From NCBI GenBank assembly GCA_904387375.1, contig CAJFLE010000001.1, positions 62,001 through 126,000 on the forward strand: a DNA stretch of 64,000 bases. The letters are read 5' to 3'. The notes under the pieces were generated by a model, which was not told the DNA's origin, ran no database searches, and was given only the letters and a program-made list of their open reading frames with translations. Made by a program: the position numbers and the translations under genes. Numbering within the stretch: the first letter of the stretch is position 1; every line of letters starts with the position of its first letter. Origin of the DNA: Candidatus Protoclostridium gallicola. GTDB taxonomy: Bacteria; Bacillota; Clostridia; Christensenellales; Pumilibacteraceae. This document shows positions 40,893 through 48,723 of this stretch, in pieces.

Positions 40893-42785
40893 ATGACCGT
40901 AGAACAGCTTAACGCCATAAAGGCGAAACACGCCGATCTCATAAAGGTAAGAAAGCTCATAGGCAAGGCGGGCGCGGATCTGGAAAAGAACACCGGTTAC
41001 AGAAAACAGGTGCTTGTCTGCGGCGGCACGGGCTGCACGTCCTCGCATTCCGGCGAGGTCATCGCTCAGCTGGAAAAATCGCTCGCGGCTCACGGCATAA
41101 AAGACGTGCTCGTAATAAAGACGGGCTGCTTCGGCCTCTGCGCGCTCGGCCCCATAATGATAGTTTATCCCGAGGGCGCGTTCTACTCGCAGATGACGCC
41201 CGAGCACGTCGAGACGATCGTTGAAAAGCATCTGCTTCCCGGCGGCGACGTGGTGAAGGAACTGCTCTACGAGGGCACCGTCATGCCGGACGGCAGCATA
41301 CTTCCGTTCGCGGAAACGCCGTTCTATAAAAAACAGCGCCGCATAGCGCTGCGCAACTGCGGCGTCATAGAGGCGGAGAATATCGAAGAGGCCATCGGCG
41401 CCGGCGACTATCAGGCGCTCGCGAAAGTGCTGACATCGATGACTCCGGACGACGTACTTGCCGAGCTCAACACCTCCGGGCTGTGCGGCCGCGGCGGCGC
41501 GGGCTTCCCGACGGGCAGAAAATGGGCGTTCGCGAAGGCGTCGCAGAGCGACGTCAAATACGTCTGCTGCAACGCGGACGAGGGCGACCCCGGCGCGTTC
41601 ATGGACCGCTCCATACTCGAAGGCGATCCTCACTGCGTGCTCGAAGCCATGGCAATCGCCGGCTATACGATCGGCTCCAATCAGGGTTACATATACGTCA
41701 GGGCGGAATATCCCATCGCCGTGCAGCGCCTTACGATAGCGATAAAGCAGGCGAGGGAATACGGACTGCTCGGCAAGAACATATTCGGCACCGGTTTCGA
41801 TTTCGACGTGGATATACGTCTCGGCGCAGGCGCGTTCGTCTGCGGTGAGGAAACCGCGCTCATGACGAGCATAGAAGGCCACCGCGGCGAGCCGCGTCCC
41901 CGTCCTCCGTTCCCGGCGGTCAAGGGACTGTTCGGCAAACCCACCATTCTCAACAACGTGGAAACGTGGGCGAACATCAACCCCATAATCCTCAAAGGCG
42001 GAAAGTGGTATTCCACCATCGGCACCGAAACGTCCAAGGGCACCAAGGTTTTCGCTCTCGGCGGCAAGATAACCAACGTGGGTCTCGTCGAAGTGCCCAT
42101 GGGCACGACGCTCCGCACCATAGTGGAAGAGATCGGCGGCGGCATTCCCAACGGCAAGAAGTTCAAGGCCGCTCAGACGGGCGGACCTTCGGGCGGCTGC
42201 ATCCCGGCAAGCTGCCTCGATATTCCCATCGACTACGACAATCTCAAAAAGATAGGTTCGATGATGGGCAGCGGCGGCATGATAATTCTCGACGAGGACA
42301 CCTGCATGGTGGACATCTCGAAGTTCTATCTCGAATTCACCGCCGACGAGTCGTGCGGCAAGTGCAATCCCTGCCGCATAGGCACCAAGCGCCTGCTCGA
42401 ATTGCTTACCAAGATAACCAAAGGGCAGGGCGAACCCGAAGATCTCGATAAGATCAAGGAGCTCGCCGAGCACATGAAGTCCTCTTCGCTGTGCGCGCTC
42501 GGCCAGTCCGCTCCCAACCCCGTACTGTCCACGATCAGATATTTCGAGGACGAGTATAAAGCGCATATATACGACAAGACCTGTCCTGCCGGCGTCTGCA
42601 AGGCGCTGCTGTCGTACAGTATCGTCGCGGACAAGTGCAAAGGCTGCACGCTGTGCGCGAGAAACTGCCCCGTGTCCGCTATTTCGGGCAAGGTCAGAGA
42701 GCCGCACGTCATCGACACCAAGAAGTGCATAAAGTGCGGCGTGTGCATCACGAACTGCCGCTTCGGCGCGATCGTGAAGAAGTAA
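40893..42785 (+). CDS. hydB: HydB, NuoF-like NADH/FMN-binding subunit
   Basis: A 630-residue flavoprotein. An N-terminal thioredoxin-like [2Fe-2S] domain (VLVCGGTGCTSSHSG) is followed by the NuoF core with GRGGAGFPTGRKW and NADEGDPGAFMDRS (NADH and FMN sites), ESCGKCNPCRIG (4Fe-4S) and a C-terminal two-cluster ferredoxin domain (CKGCTLCARNCPV, CIKCGVCITNC). This is the layout of HydB in electron-bifurcating HydABC of Thermotoga maritima. It should couple NADH and ferredoxin oxidation to H2 formation. It is cotranscribed with hydC and hydA. Confidence 0.95.
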   Translation: MTVEQLNAIKAKHADLIKVRKLIGKAGADLEKNTGYRKQVLVCGGTGCTSSHSGEVIAQLEKSLAAHGIKDVLVIKTGCFGLCALGPIMIVYPEGAFYSQMTPEHVETIVEKHLLPGGDVVKELLYEGTVMPDGSILPFAETPFYKKQRRIALRNCGVIEAENIEEAIGAGDYQALAKVLTSMTPDDVLAELNTSGLCGRGGAGFPTGRKWAFAKASQSDVKYVCCNADEGDPGAFMDRSILEGDPHCVLEAMAIAGYTIGSNQGYIYVRAEYPIAVQRLTIAIKQAREYGLLGKNIFGTGFDFDVDIRLGAGAFVCGEETALMTSIEGHRGEPRPRPPFPAVKGLFGKPTILNNVETWANINPIILKGGKWYSTIGTETSKGTKVFALGGKITNVGLVEVPMGTTLRTIVEEIGGGIPNGKKFKAAQTGGPSGGCIPASCLDIPIDYDNLKKIGSMMGSGGMIILDEDTCMVDISKFYLEFTADESCGKCNPCRIGTKRLLELLTKITKGQGEPEDLDKIKELAEHMKSSSLCALGQSAPNPVLSTIRYFEDEYKAHIYDKTCPAGVCKALLSYSIVADKCKGCTLCARNCPVSAISGKVREPHVIDTKKCIKCGVCITNCRFGAIVKK

Positions 42786-42798
42786 GGGAGGGAAGGTC

Positions 42799-44520
42799 AT
42801 GATCAATCTCAAAGTCAACGGTATAAGCGTTTCCGTCCCCGACGGAAGCACGATATTGCAGGCGGCAAAGGCCGCAAACGTGGAAATCCCCACGCTCTGC
42901 TATCTTTCGGGCGTGAACTGCGCCGGCTCCTGCCGTATGTGCGTGGTCGAAGCGACGGGCGCGCGCGGACTCGTCGCCGCATGCGTATATCCCGCGGCGG
43001 AGGGCATGGAAGTGCAGACGAATACGGCTAAGTGCCGCAGATCCAGAAAAATGACGCTGGAACTGCTGCTGTCGTCGCACAAGAAAAAGTGCCTTTCCTG
43101 CGAGCGCAGCCGCACGTGCGAATTGCAGCGTCTGTGTCTTGAATACGGCGCTGACGAGGACAAATTCGACGCAGAAAAGCCGAATACTCCGCTCGATACG
43201 TCGTCGCCGTTCATGATCCGCGACAACGATAAGTGCATCAACTGCCGCCGCTGCGTGGCCGCGTGCAAGAATCTGCAGGCGGTGGAAGCGATCGGCGCAA
43301 TTGGCAGAGGATACGCCGTGCATATAGGCAGCGCGTTCGAGCGTCCGGTCATCGAGTCGCCTTGCGTGGGCTGCGGTCAGTGCATAGTGGCGTGCCCGAC
43401 CGGCGCGCTCATCGAAAAGTCTGACGTCGACAAAGTGTGGAAGGCGATATCCGATCCGGACAAGAAAGTCGTGTTCTTCACCGCGCCGTCGGTACGCGCG
43501 ACGCTGGGCGAGGAGTTCGACTATCCCGTCGGCACCAACGTCGAGGGCAAGATGGTCGCGGCTATACGCCGCCTCGGCAACGTCGAAGTATACAATATGG
43601 ACGTCACCGCGGATCTTACCATACTCGAGGAGGCGAACGAACTCATCGACCGCGTCGTGAACAAGAAGAAGCCTCTTCCCATGTTCACATCCTGCTGCCC
43701 GGGCTGGATAAAGTTCGTCGAACACAATTATCCTGATATGCTGGACAATCTGTCGTCGTGCAAATCGCCGCAGCAGATGTTCGGCGCGGTGCTCAAAACG
43801 TACTACTGCGAAAAGAACGGCATCGATCCCAAGGATCTGTTTGTCGTCAGCGTGATTCCTTGCACGGCAAAGAAATTCGAAGTCACGAGAAGCGAATTCG
43901 ACTATGACGTCGACGTGGCGATAACGACGAGGGAACTCGCGAAGATGATCCGCACCGCCGGCATAAACTTCTCCGAACTGCCCGCCGAAAAGTACGACGA
44001 CCCGTTCAGGATTGCGACGGGCGGCGGCGCCATATTCGGCGCGACGGGCGGCGTTATGGAAGCGGCGCTCCGTACTGCGGCGCATATCCTCGACGGTAAG
44101 TGCGAGCTTGTGGACTTCAAGGAAGTGCGCGGCACAGAGCCTATCAAGGAAGCGACGTACAATGTTGCCGGCGTTACCGTAAAGGTTGCGGTGGCCTCCG
44201 GTCTGGCCAATGCGCGCAGGATAATGGACGCGATCAAATCGGGCGAAAAAGATTATATGTTCGTCGAAATCATGGCGTGCCCCGGCGGCTGCGTGAACGG
44301 CGGCGGTCAGCCTTCGCTGCCAGACAGCGTGCGCAACTGGACGGATCTCAAAACGCTCCGCGCCCGCGCGCTGTACAATTACGACGAGGCGTCCGAATAC
44401 CGCAAGTCCCACGACAGTCCGGTCGTCAAGATGCTTTACGACGAGTATTTCGGCGCTCCGAACAGCCATAAGGCGCACGAGGTGCTTCACACTTCGTACG
44501 TTCCGCGCGAGAAATACTGA
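42799..44520 (+). CDS. hydA: HydA, [FeFe] hydrogenase catalytic subunit
   Basis: A 573-residue [FeFe] hydrogenase. The N-terminal [2Fe-2S] domain (CYLSGVNCAGSCRMC) is followed by a His-ligated 4Fe-4S region (HKKKCLSCERSRTCELQ) and two 4Fe-4S clusters (CINCRRCVAACK, CVGCGQCIVACP). The H-cluster domain has all three signatures: TSCCPGW (residues 297-303), PCTAKKFE and MACPGGCVNGGGQP. GGAGGGAAGG precedes the ATG. With HydB and HydC it forms a trimeric bifurcating-type enzyme. Maturation genes hydEFG are not in the window. Confidence 0.96.
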   Translation: MINLKVNGISVSVPDGSTILQAAKAANVEIPTLCYLSGVNCAGSCRMCVVEATGARGLVAACVYPAAEGMEVQTNTAKCRRSRKMTLELLLSSHKKKCLSCERSRTCELQRLCLEYGADEDKFDAEKPNTPLDTSSPFMIRDNDKCINCRRCVAACKNLQAVEAIGAIGRGYAVHIGSAFERPVIESPCVGCGQCIVACPTGALIEKSDVDKVWKAISDPDKKVVFFTAPSVRATLGEEFDYPVGTNVEGKMVAAIRRLGNVEVYNMDVTADLTILEEANELIDRVVNKKKPLPMFTSCCPGWIKFVEHNYPDMLDNLSSCKSPQQMFGAVLKTYYCEKNGIDPKDLFVVSVIPCTAKKFEVTRSEFDYDVDVAITTRELAKMIRTAGINFSELPAEKYDDPFRIATGGGAIFGATGGVMEAALRTAAHILDGKCELVDFKEVRGTEPIKEATYNVAGVTVKVAVASGLANARRIMDAIKSGEKDYMFVEIMACPGGCVNGGGQPSLPDSVRNWTDLKTLRARALYNYDEASEYRKSHDSPVVKMLYDEYFGAPNSHKAHEVLHTSYVPREKY

Positions 44521-44533
44521 AAACCGCGATAAT

Positions 44534-44566
44534 AAAAAGAAGGTTCCTTCCCGGAACCTTCTTTTT
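44534..44566. terminator. Bidirectional terminator between hydA and the Crp/Fnr gene
   Basis: A 14-bp stem AAAAAGAAGGTTCC/GGAACCTTCTTTTT with a five-base loop and T-rich ends on both strands. It reaches the stop codon of the convergent regulator gene. Confidence 0.9.
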
Positions 44567-45221
44567 ACGTGCGCCGCAAAATGCGGAAATGCGATTTTCT
44601 GAAATCTATAAGCCCGTCCCGCTTCATTCTCGCCAGTTCGGCCGACAGCGCCGCGCGGTCGACCGCGAGATAATCCGCCAGCTCCTGCCGGGAGAAGGGA
44701 ATATCGAACTCGGCTCCGCCGCGCTTTACAGACTGCGCCGTCAGGTATGACAGCACTTTTTCCCGCGTCGTGCGGCGGGAGAGGTGCTCCACCTTTTCGA
44801 GGAAGTTCACGCAGCTGCCCGATACGACTTTAAGGGTGTTGTACAGAAAACGCGTGTGCGAGGCGCAGTTCTTCGCGCAGGGCGAGTGCAGTTTTTCTCC
44901 GTCCATTATGACCGCTTCGCAATCCTCGTCTGCCACAAGCCGCGACGTAACCTCGTGCGAAGAGTATACGAATGCAGCTCCGTATACGCCGCTTTCGCCC
45001 AGCTTGCTTATGATATTGCGGTTGCCGCACCAGTCTTCGCTGAGCACCGTCGCGCTGCCCGCGGTGATTATTACTATGGCCGGTCTTGCTCCGTAGCCCA
45101 CGATCTCGCTGCCTTTGCCGTACCGCGCGACGCGCGCGCCGAAGCAGTCCAGCAGTCCGAGGTCGTCGATACCGCTCATCAGTCTCGATTTTTTAATCTT
45201 TTCGATCGTCCTTTCGTCCAT
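44565..45221 (-). CDS. Crp/Fnr-family transcriptional regulator
   Basis: A 218-residue regulator. An N-terminal cupin-type sensor domain (about 15-130) contains SPCAKNCASH, a cysteine pair that could bind a metal or sense redox state. A long dimerisation helix follows, then a C-terminal HTH_Crp domain (FSRQELADYLAVDRAALSAELARMKRDGLI). The start at 45221 was chosen by family length; CGGGA is the only purine-rich site. It is divergent from an ABC importer and convergent with hydA. A TTG-N6-CAA palindrome in the shared intergenic region is its likely binding site. Confidence 0.9.
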   Translation of the reverse strand: MDERTIEKIKKSRLMSGIDDLGLLDCFGARVARYGKGSEIVGYGARPAIVIITAGSATVLSEDWCGNRNIISKLGESGVYGAAFVYSSHEVTSRLVADEDCEAVIMDGEKLHSPCAKNCASHTRFLYNTLKVVSGSCVNFLEKVEHLSRRTTREKVLSYLTAQSVKRGGAEFDIPFSRQELADYLAVDRAALSAELARMKRDGLIDFRKSHFRILRRT

Positions 45222-45245
45222 GATTTTTCCCGTTATTTTATATTT

Positions 45246-45304
45246 CGTTGTAAATGCAACGTATTTTTTCTTTGAATTATAATATAATACAGAAAGCTTG
45301 TCAA
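45246..45304. promoter_or_regulatory. Divergent promoters with a Crp/Fnr-type palindrome
   Basis: Minus strand: TTGACA (45304-45299), 17 bases and TATAAT (45281-45276) for the regulator. Plus strand: TATAAT (45283-45288) with no good -35 box for the importer. The palindrome CGTTGTAAATGCAACG (45246-45261) is centred at 45253.5, that is -41.5 from the predicted plus-strand start at 45295, and lies about 15 bases into the regulator transcript. This fits class II activation of the importer and autorepression. Confidence 0.7.
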
Positions 45305-45335
45305 CAGTGTAAATAATTTTTACGGAGATAAATTT

Positions 45336-46310
45336 ATGAAAAAAATCATTGCAGTCATCAGTCTTGCGCTCGCGCTCTGTCTTTCCGTAGCCGCTTTTTC
45401 CGCATGCGGAAATACGGAAACGGGCGGCTCGTTTTCGCTTATAGCGCCAGACGGCGCGCCCGTGGCCGCTCTCGCCGATATGTGGGGAGAGGATTTCGGG
45501 GACTCCGAATTCGATTATACGGTCACCGGCGAGGCAAATATACAGGCCGCGTTTCTCGACAACGGCGGCGCGGAGTTTGTGCTCGCGCCTCTTAATATAG
45601 GCGCAAATATGCACCTCAACGCGGTAAAAGAAGGGGCGACGACGGCGGATTACAAACTTCTCAACGTAACGAGCTGGGGCGTACTCTACTACGTTACTAC
45701 GGAAAGCGGTTACGAAACTTACGACGATTCGCTCAATGCCGACGAATTTCTGTCGCAGTTCGACGGTAATACGATATCTACCATAGGCCTTCTGGCGATT
45801 CCCGGCAAAACGGTGCAGTATCTTTTCGACAGCGCCGATGCGGAAGTTACGGTTAACGGCTCCGACGCGTCTACCATACAGCAGGCGATAACCAAAGGCG
45901 ATGCGATTACCGCGGTATTCGCCGAACCCGCTATTTCCGCGCTCAAAGCCAACGGCAGGGAATTCACCGTTCTCGGCTCGGTAAGCGACGTTTATAAGGC
46001 CGTCACGGGCGACGAATTTCCCATGGCCGGTCTGTTCGTACGGAGCGATGTACTCGAAGAAAATTCCGATCTCGTCGGGCAGGTAGACGCGCGCGTGAAA
46101 TCGAGCGTAGAAGCGTTTAACAAAAATCCCGAAGCTGTCGGAACCAAAGCCGAAAACATCGAAAACTGCACGCTTAAAGGTTCAATACTTAAAAACGCTG
46201 CGCCCAAGATGAATGTGCAGTATCGCAACGCCGAGGATTCGAAAACCGCCGTTACGGAGCTTCTCAAAAATATCGGGGTTACCGTAGGCGACGACTTCTT
46301 CGCTTTATGA
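45336..46310 (+). CDS. ABC-importer substrate-binding lipoprotein
   Basis: A 324-residue secreted lipoprotein. The signal peptide MKKIIAVISLALALCLSVAA ends in a lipobox with Cys23 (AFSAC). The rest resembles the SsuA/TauA/NMT1-like type II binding proteins (GKTVQYLFDSADAEV, AVFAEPAISALKANG). Ligands in this group include sulfonates, nitrate and thiamine precursors; the substrate here cannot be told. TACGGAG precedes the ATG. The permease gene overlaps its stop codon. Confidence 0.87.
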   Translation: MKKIIAVISLALALCLSVAAFSACGNTETGGSFSLIAPDGAPVAALADMWGEDFGDSEFDYTVTGEANIQAAFLDNGGAEFVLAPLNIGANMHLNAVKEGATTADYKLLNVTSWGVLYYVTTESGYETYDDSLNADEFLSQFDGNTISTIGLLAIPGKTVQYLFDSADAEVTVNGSDASTIQQAITKGDAITAVFAEPAISALKANGREFTVLGSVSDVYKAVTGDEFPMAGLFVRSDVLEENSDLVGQVDARVKSSVEAFNKNPEAVGTKAENIENCTLKGSILKNAAPKMNVQYRNAEDSKTAVTELLKNIGVTVGDDFFAL

Positions 46311-47089
46311 TGTCGGTTTTGCGCCGTAACAGATATATTCTGATTTCTGCGGCTGCGGTACTGGTTCTTCTCGGTATATGGGAAATCTGCGCGCGCGCTG
46401 TCGGCGTGGAGATCATATTGCCGACGTTCACATCGGTATGCACCGCATTCGGACTGCTGTTTACGCGCGCCGAATTCTATATTTCCGTCGGTTTCACGCT
46501 GCTGCGCTGCCTTGTCGGTTACGTTATCGGATTCGGTCTGGGCGTACTTTTGGGATTGCTCGCCGGACGGAACCGCGCAGTCGCCGCGGCCCTGACTCCG
46601 ATTGTAACGGTAATGCGTACGGTGCCCGTAGTGGCGATTGCGCTCGTTCTTACAATATGGATAGGATCGTCAGTGCTGCCTTCCGTGGTAGGAATAATGC
46701 TCGTCTTTCCGATCATATACGGAGAGATTAAGACGGCTGCCGAAAACGTGGGAAAAGAGTATGACGACGCGCTTGCCGATCTCGGCGCCGGATTCTGGAC
46801 GAGTCTGCGTACGGTATACCTGCCTATGGTGCTGCCTCATGCGCTGTCCGGAATATCGACGACTTTCGGCATGAACATCAAGGCCGTAATATCTGCGGAG
46901 GTTCTTGCATACACGGTGCACAGCATAGGTTATCAGATATATTTTTCCAAAGCGAATTTTCTCGAGGAAACGCCGACTCTGTTCGCATGGATAATGGTAG
47001 CCGTATTGCTGTCTGTCATATTCGAAGCACTGCTTCGGTTTTCGGCAAAGAAAATAACATCCGGAATATCCTGGCTGGGCGTCGCTTGA
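46307..47089 (+). CDS. ABC-importer permease (SsuC/TauC type)
   Basis: A 260-residue inner-membrane permease with about six helices and the EAA loop ENVGKEYDDALADLGAGFW that contacts the ATPase. It overlaps the binding-protein gene at ATGA. No ATP-binding subunit follows: a terminator lies at the stop codon and the next gene is malQ. The transporter must therefore borrow an ATPase encoded elsewhere or be incomplete. It is probably regulated by the divergent Crp/Fnr protein. Confidence 0.9.
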   Translation: MMSVLRRNRYILISAAAVLVLLGIWEICARAVGVEIILPTFTSVCTAFGLLFTRAEFYISVGFTLLRCLVGYVIGFGLGVLLGLLAGRNRAVAAALTPIVTVMRTVPVVAIALVLTIWIGSSVLPSVVGIMLVFPIIYGEIKTAAENVGKEYDDALADLGAGFWTSLRTVYLPMVLPHALSGISTTFGMNIKAVISAEVLAYTVHSIGYQIYFSKANFLEETPTLFAWIMVAVLLSVIFEALLRFSAKKITSGISWLGVA

Positions 47090-47107
47090 AACGGCGCCCG
47101 TTTTTTT
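47077..47107 (+). terminator. Terminator after the permease gene
   Basis: An 8-bp stem GGGCGTCG/CGGCGCCC with one G-T pair, then G and seven T residues. It overlaps the permease stop codon. Confidence 0.75.
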
Positions 47108-47127
47108 GTCAGTATGCCGCATAATAA

Positions 47128-47156
47128 TTGACATGTTTCGTCAAAAATGTTAAAAT
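47128..47156 (+). promoter_or_regulatory. Promoter of malQ-glgP
   Basis: TTGACA (47128-47133), a 17-base spacer and TAAAAT (47151-47156). The predicted start is near 47163, 30 bases before the ATG. Confidence 0.82.
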
Positions 47157-47192
47157 GCCTTTGAGTATTCCGTAAGAGGCATACTTTGTTTT

Positions 47193-48698
47193 ATGGACAG
47201 GAGCAGCGGCGTATTATTACATATCGCGACCTTGCCGGGAAAATACGGCATAGGTCAGTTGGGTGAGTCCTCGCGCAAGTTCGTGGACTTTTTGTCCCTT
47301 TCCGGTCAGAGCTACTGGCAGGTGCTGCCGCTCGTGCCCACCGGATACGGAGACTCGCCGTATCAGTCCGTGTGCTCTTATGCCGGCAGCGAGTATTTCA
47401 TAGACCTGGATACGCTCTCCGCTGCTGGACTGCTTACGGCAGGGGAGCTCAATGACTGCACAACTCCGCCCGACAGCCGCATAAATTACGAATGGCTGTA
47501 CCGTACCCGTTTCGGCGTGCTGCGCCGCGCGTTTTCCCGGTTCGACCGTTCGGACGCCGCGTTCGCGGCATTCCTGAAAAAGGGCGAATACGCCGACTAT
47601 GCGCTGTTCCGCGCCGTCAAGGATTTCTGCGGCGGCCGGCCGTGGAACGAATGGCCGGACGAACTGCGCTTCCGCGACGAAGCCGCACTGTCCGTTTTTG
47701 CCGCGGAGCATGCGGAAGACCTGCTTTTCTGGCAGTGGGCGCAGTACGAATTCGACAGACAGTGGACCGGACTCAGGGATTACGCGCACTCGAAAGGCAT
47801 TCGCATAATAGGCGATATGCCCATATATCTCGCCTACGACAGCGTAGAGTGCTGGAAAAATCCAGGGATGGTCAAACTCGATGCTTCGCTGACTCCCGTC
47901 GTCGTTGCGGGCTGCCCGCCCGACGCGTTCTGCGACACCGGTCAGCTGTGGGGCAATCCCGTTTATGACTGGGAGCGCATGAAAGCGGACGGCTACGCGT
48001 GGTGGAAGCAGCGGCTGCGCAAATGCTTTTTGCTTTTCGACGTCGTCAGGATAGACCATTTCCGCGGCTTCGACAGATATTACGAGATTCCTTACGGGGA
48101 GCCTACCGCGGTAAACGGCAAGTGGATGCCCGGTCCGTCGGCGGAGCTTTTCGAGGAGATAGAAAAAGATATGGGCAGGATAGAAGTCATTGCCGAAGAC
48201 CTCGGCGATCTCGACGACTCCGCCCGTGCGATGTTCGCCCGGGTCGGTTATCCGGGAATGAAGGTGCTGCAATTCGCTTTCGGCTCGGGACCGGACAACG
48301 AATATCTGCCGCATAATTACCGGGATTCCAACTGCGTTGTCTATACCGGCACACACGACAACGACACTCTCATGGGCTTTATAAATGGACTCGGGGGCGA
48401 ACGGGCGCGGCTCTCGGACGCCGTGAGCGAGGAACTTACGGCATGCGGGCTGTCGATGCCGCTCGGCACGGACGAAGAACTGTGCGACGCGATAATCGAA
48501 CTGGCGTTCGCGTCGAAAGCGGAATGCGCCATGCTGCCCATGCAGGATTGGTTGAAAATCGGCGGAGAGGGAAGAATCAATATGCCGTCCACCCTTTCGC
48601 CGGATAATTGGAGTTATCGCATTCCGGCTACATATACGGACGGCGACGCCGGGCGCAGAATGAGCGCGCTCGCTTCCGAATACGGACGGCGTCAGTGA
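47193..48698 (+). CDS. malQ: 4-alpha-glucanotransferase (amylomaltase)
   Basis: GH77 enzyme that disproportionates maltodextrins, releasing glucose and longer chains. The 501 residues match bacterial MalQ. Signatures are RSSGVLLHIATLPGKYGIGQLG, WQVLPLVPTGYGDSPYQS, the nucleophile region RIDHFRGFDRYYEIP, the acid/base region IEVIAEDLGDLD and the CVVYTGTHDNDT motif. AAGAGG lies 12 bases before the ATG, a rather long spacing. glgP follows after 25 bases, so the pair forms a maltodextrin/glycogen degradation operon. Confidence 0.96.
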   Translation: MDRSSGVLLHIATLPGKYGIGQLGESSRKFVDFLSLSGQSYWQVLPLVPTGYGDSPYQSVCSYAGSEYFIDLDTLSAAGLLTAGELNDCTTPPDSRINYEWLYRTRFGVLRRAFSRFDRSDAAFAAFLKKGEYADYALFRAVKDFCGGRPWNEWPDELRFRDEAALSVFAAEHAEDLLFWQWAQYEFDRQWTGLRDYAHSKGIRIIGDMPIYLAYDSVECWKNPGMVKLDASLTPVVVAGCPPDAFCDTGQLWGNPVYDWERMKADGYAWWKQRLRKCFLLFDVVRIDHFRGFDRYYEIPYGEPTAVNGKWMPGPSAELFEEIEKDMGRIEVIAEDLGDLDDSARAMFARVGYPGMKVLQFAFGSGPDNEYLPHNYRDSNCVVYTGTHDNDTLMGFINGLGGERARLSDAVSEELTACGLSMPLGTDEELCDAIIELAFASKAECAMLPMQDWLKIGGEGRINMPSTLSPDNWSYRIPATYTDGDAGRRMSALASEYGRRQ

Positions 48699-48723
48699 CT
48701 TAACGAATCTGGAGGGATTTACT

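Noticed and set aside
40578..42893. Open frame of about 770 codons opposite hydC and hydB
   Set aside because: It lies wholly antisense to two genes with complete cofactor motifs, and shows no recognisable domain. It is a shadow frame.
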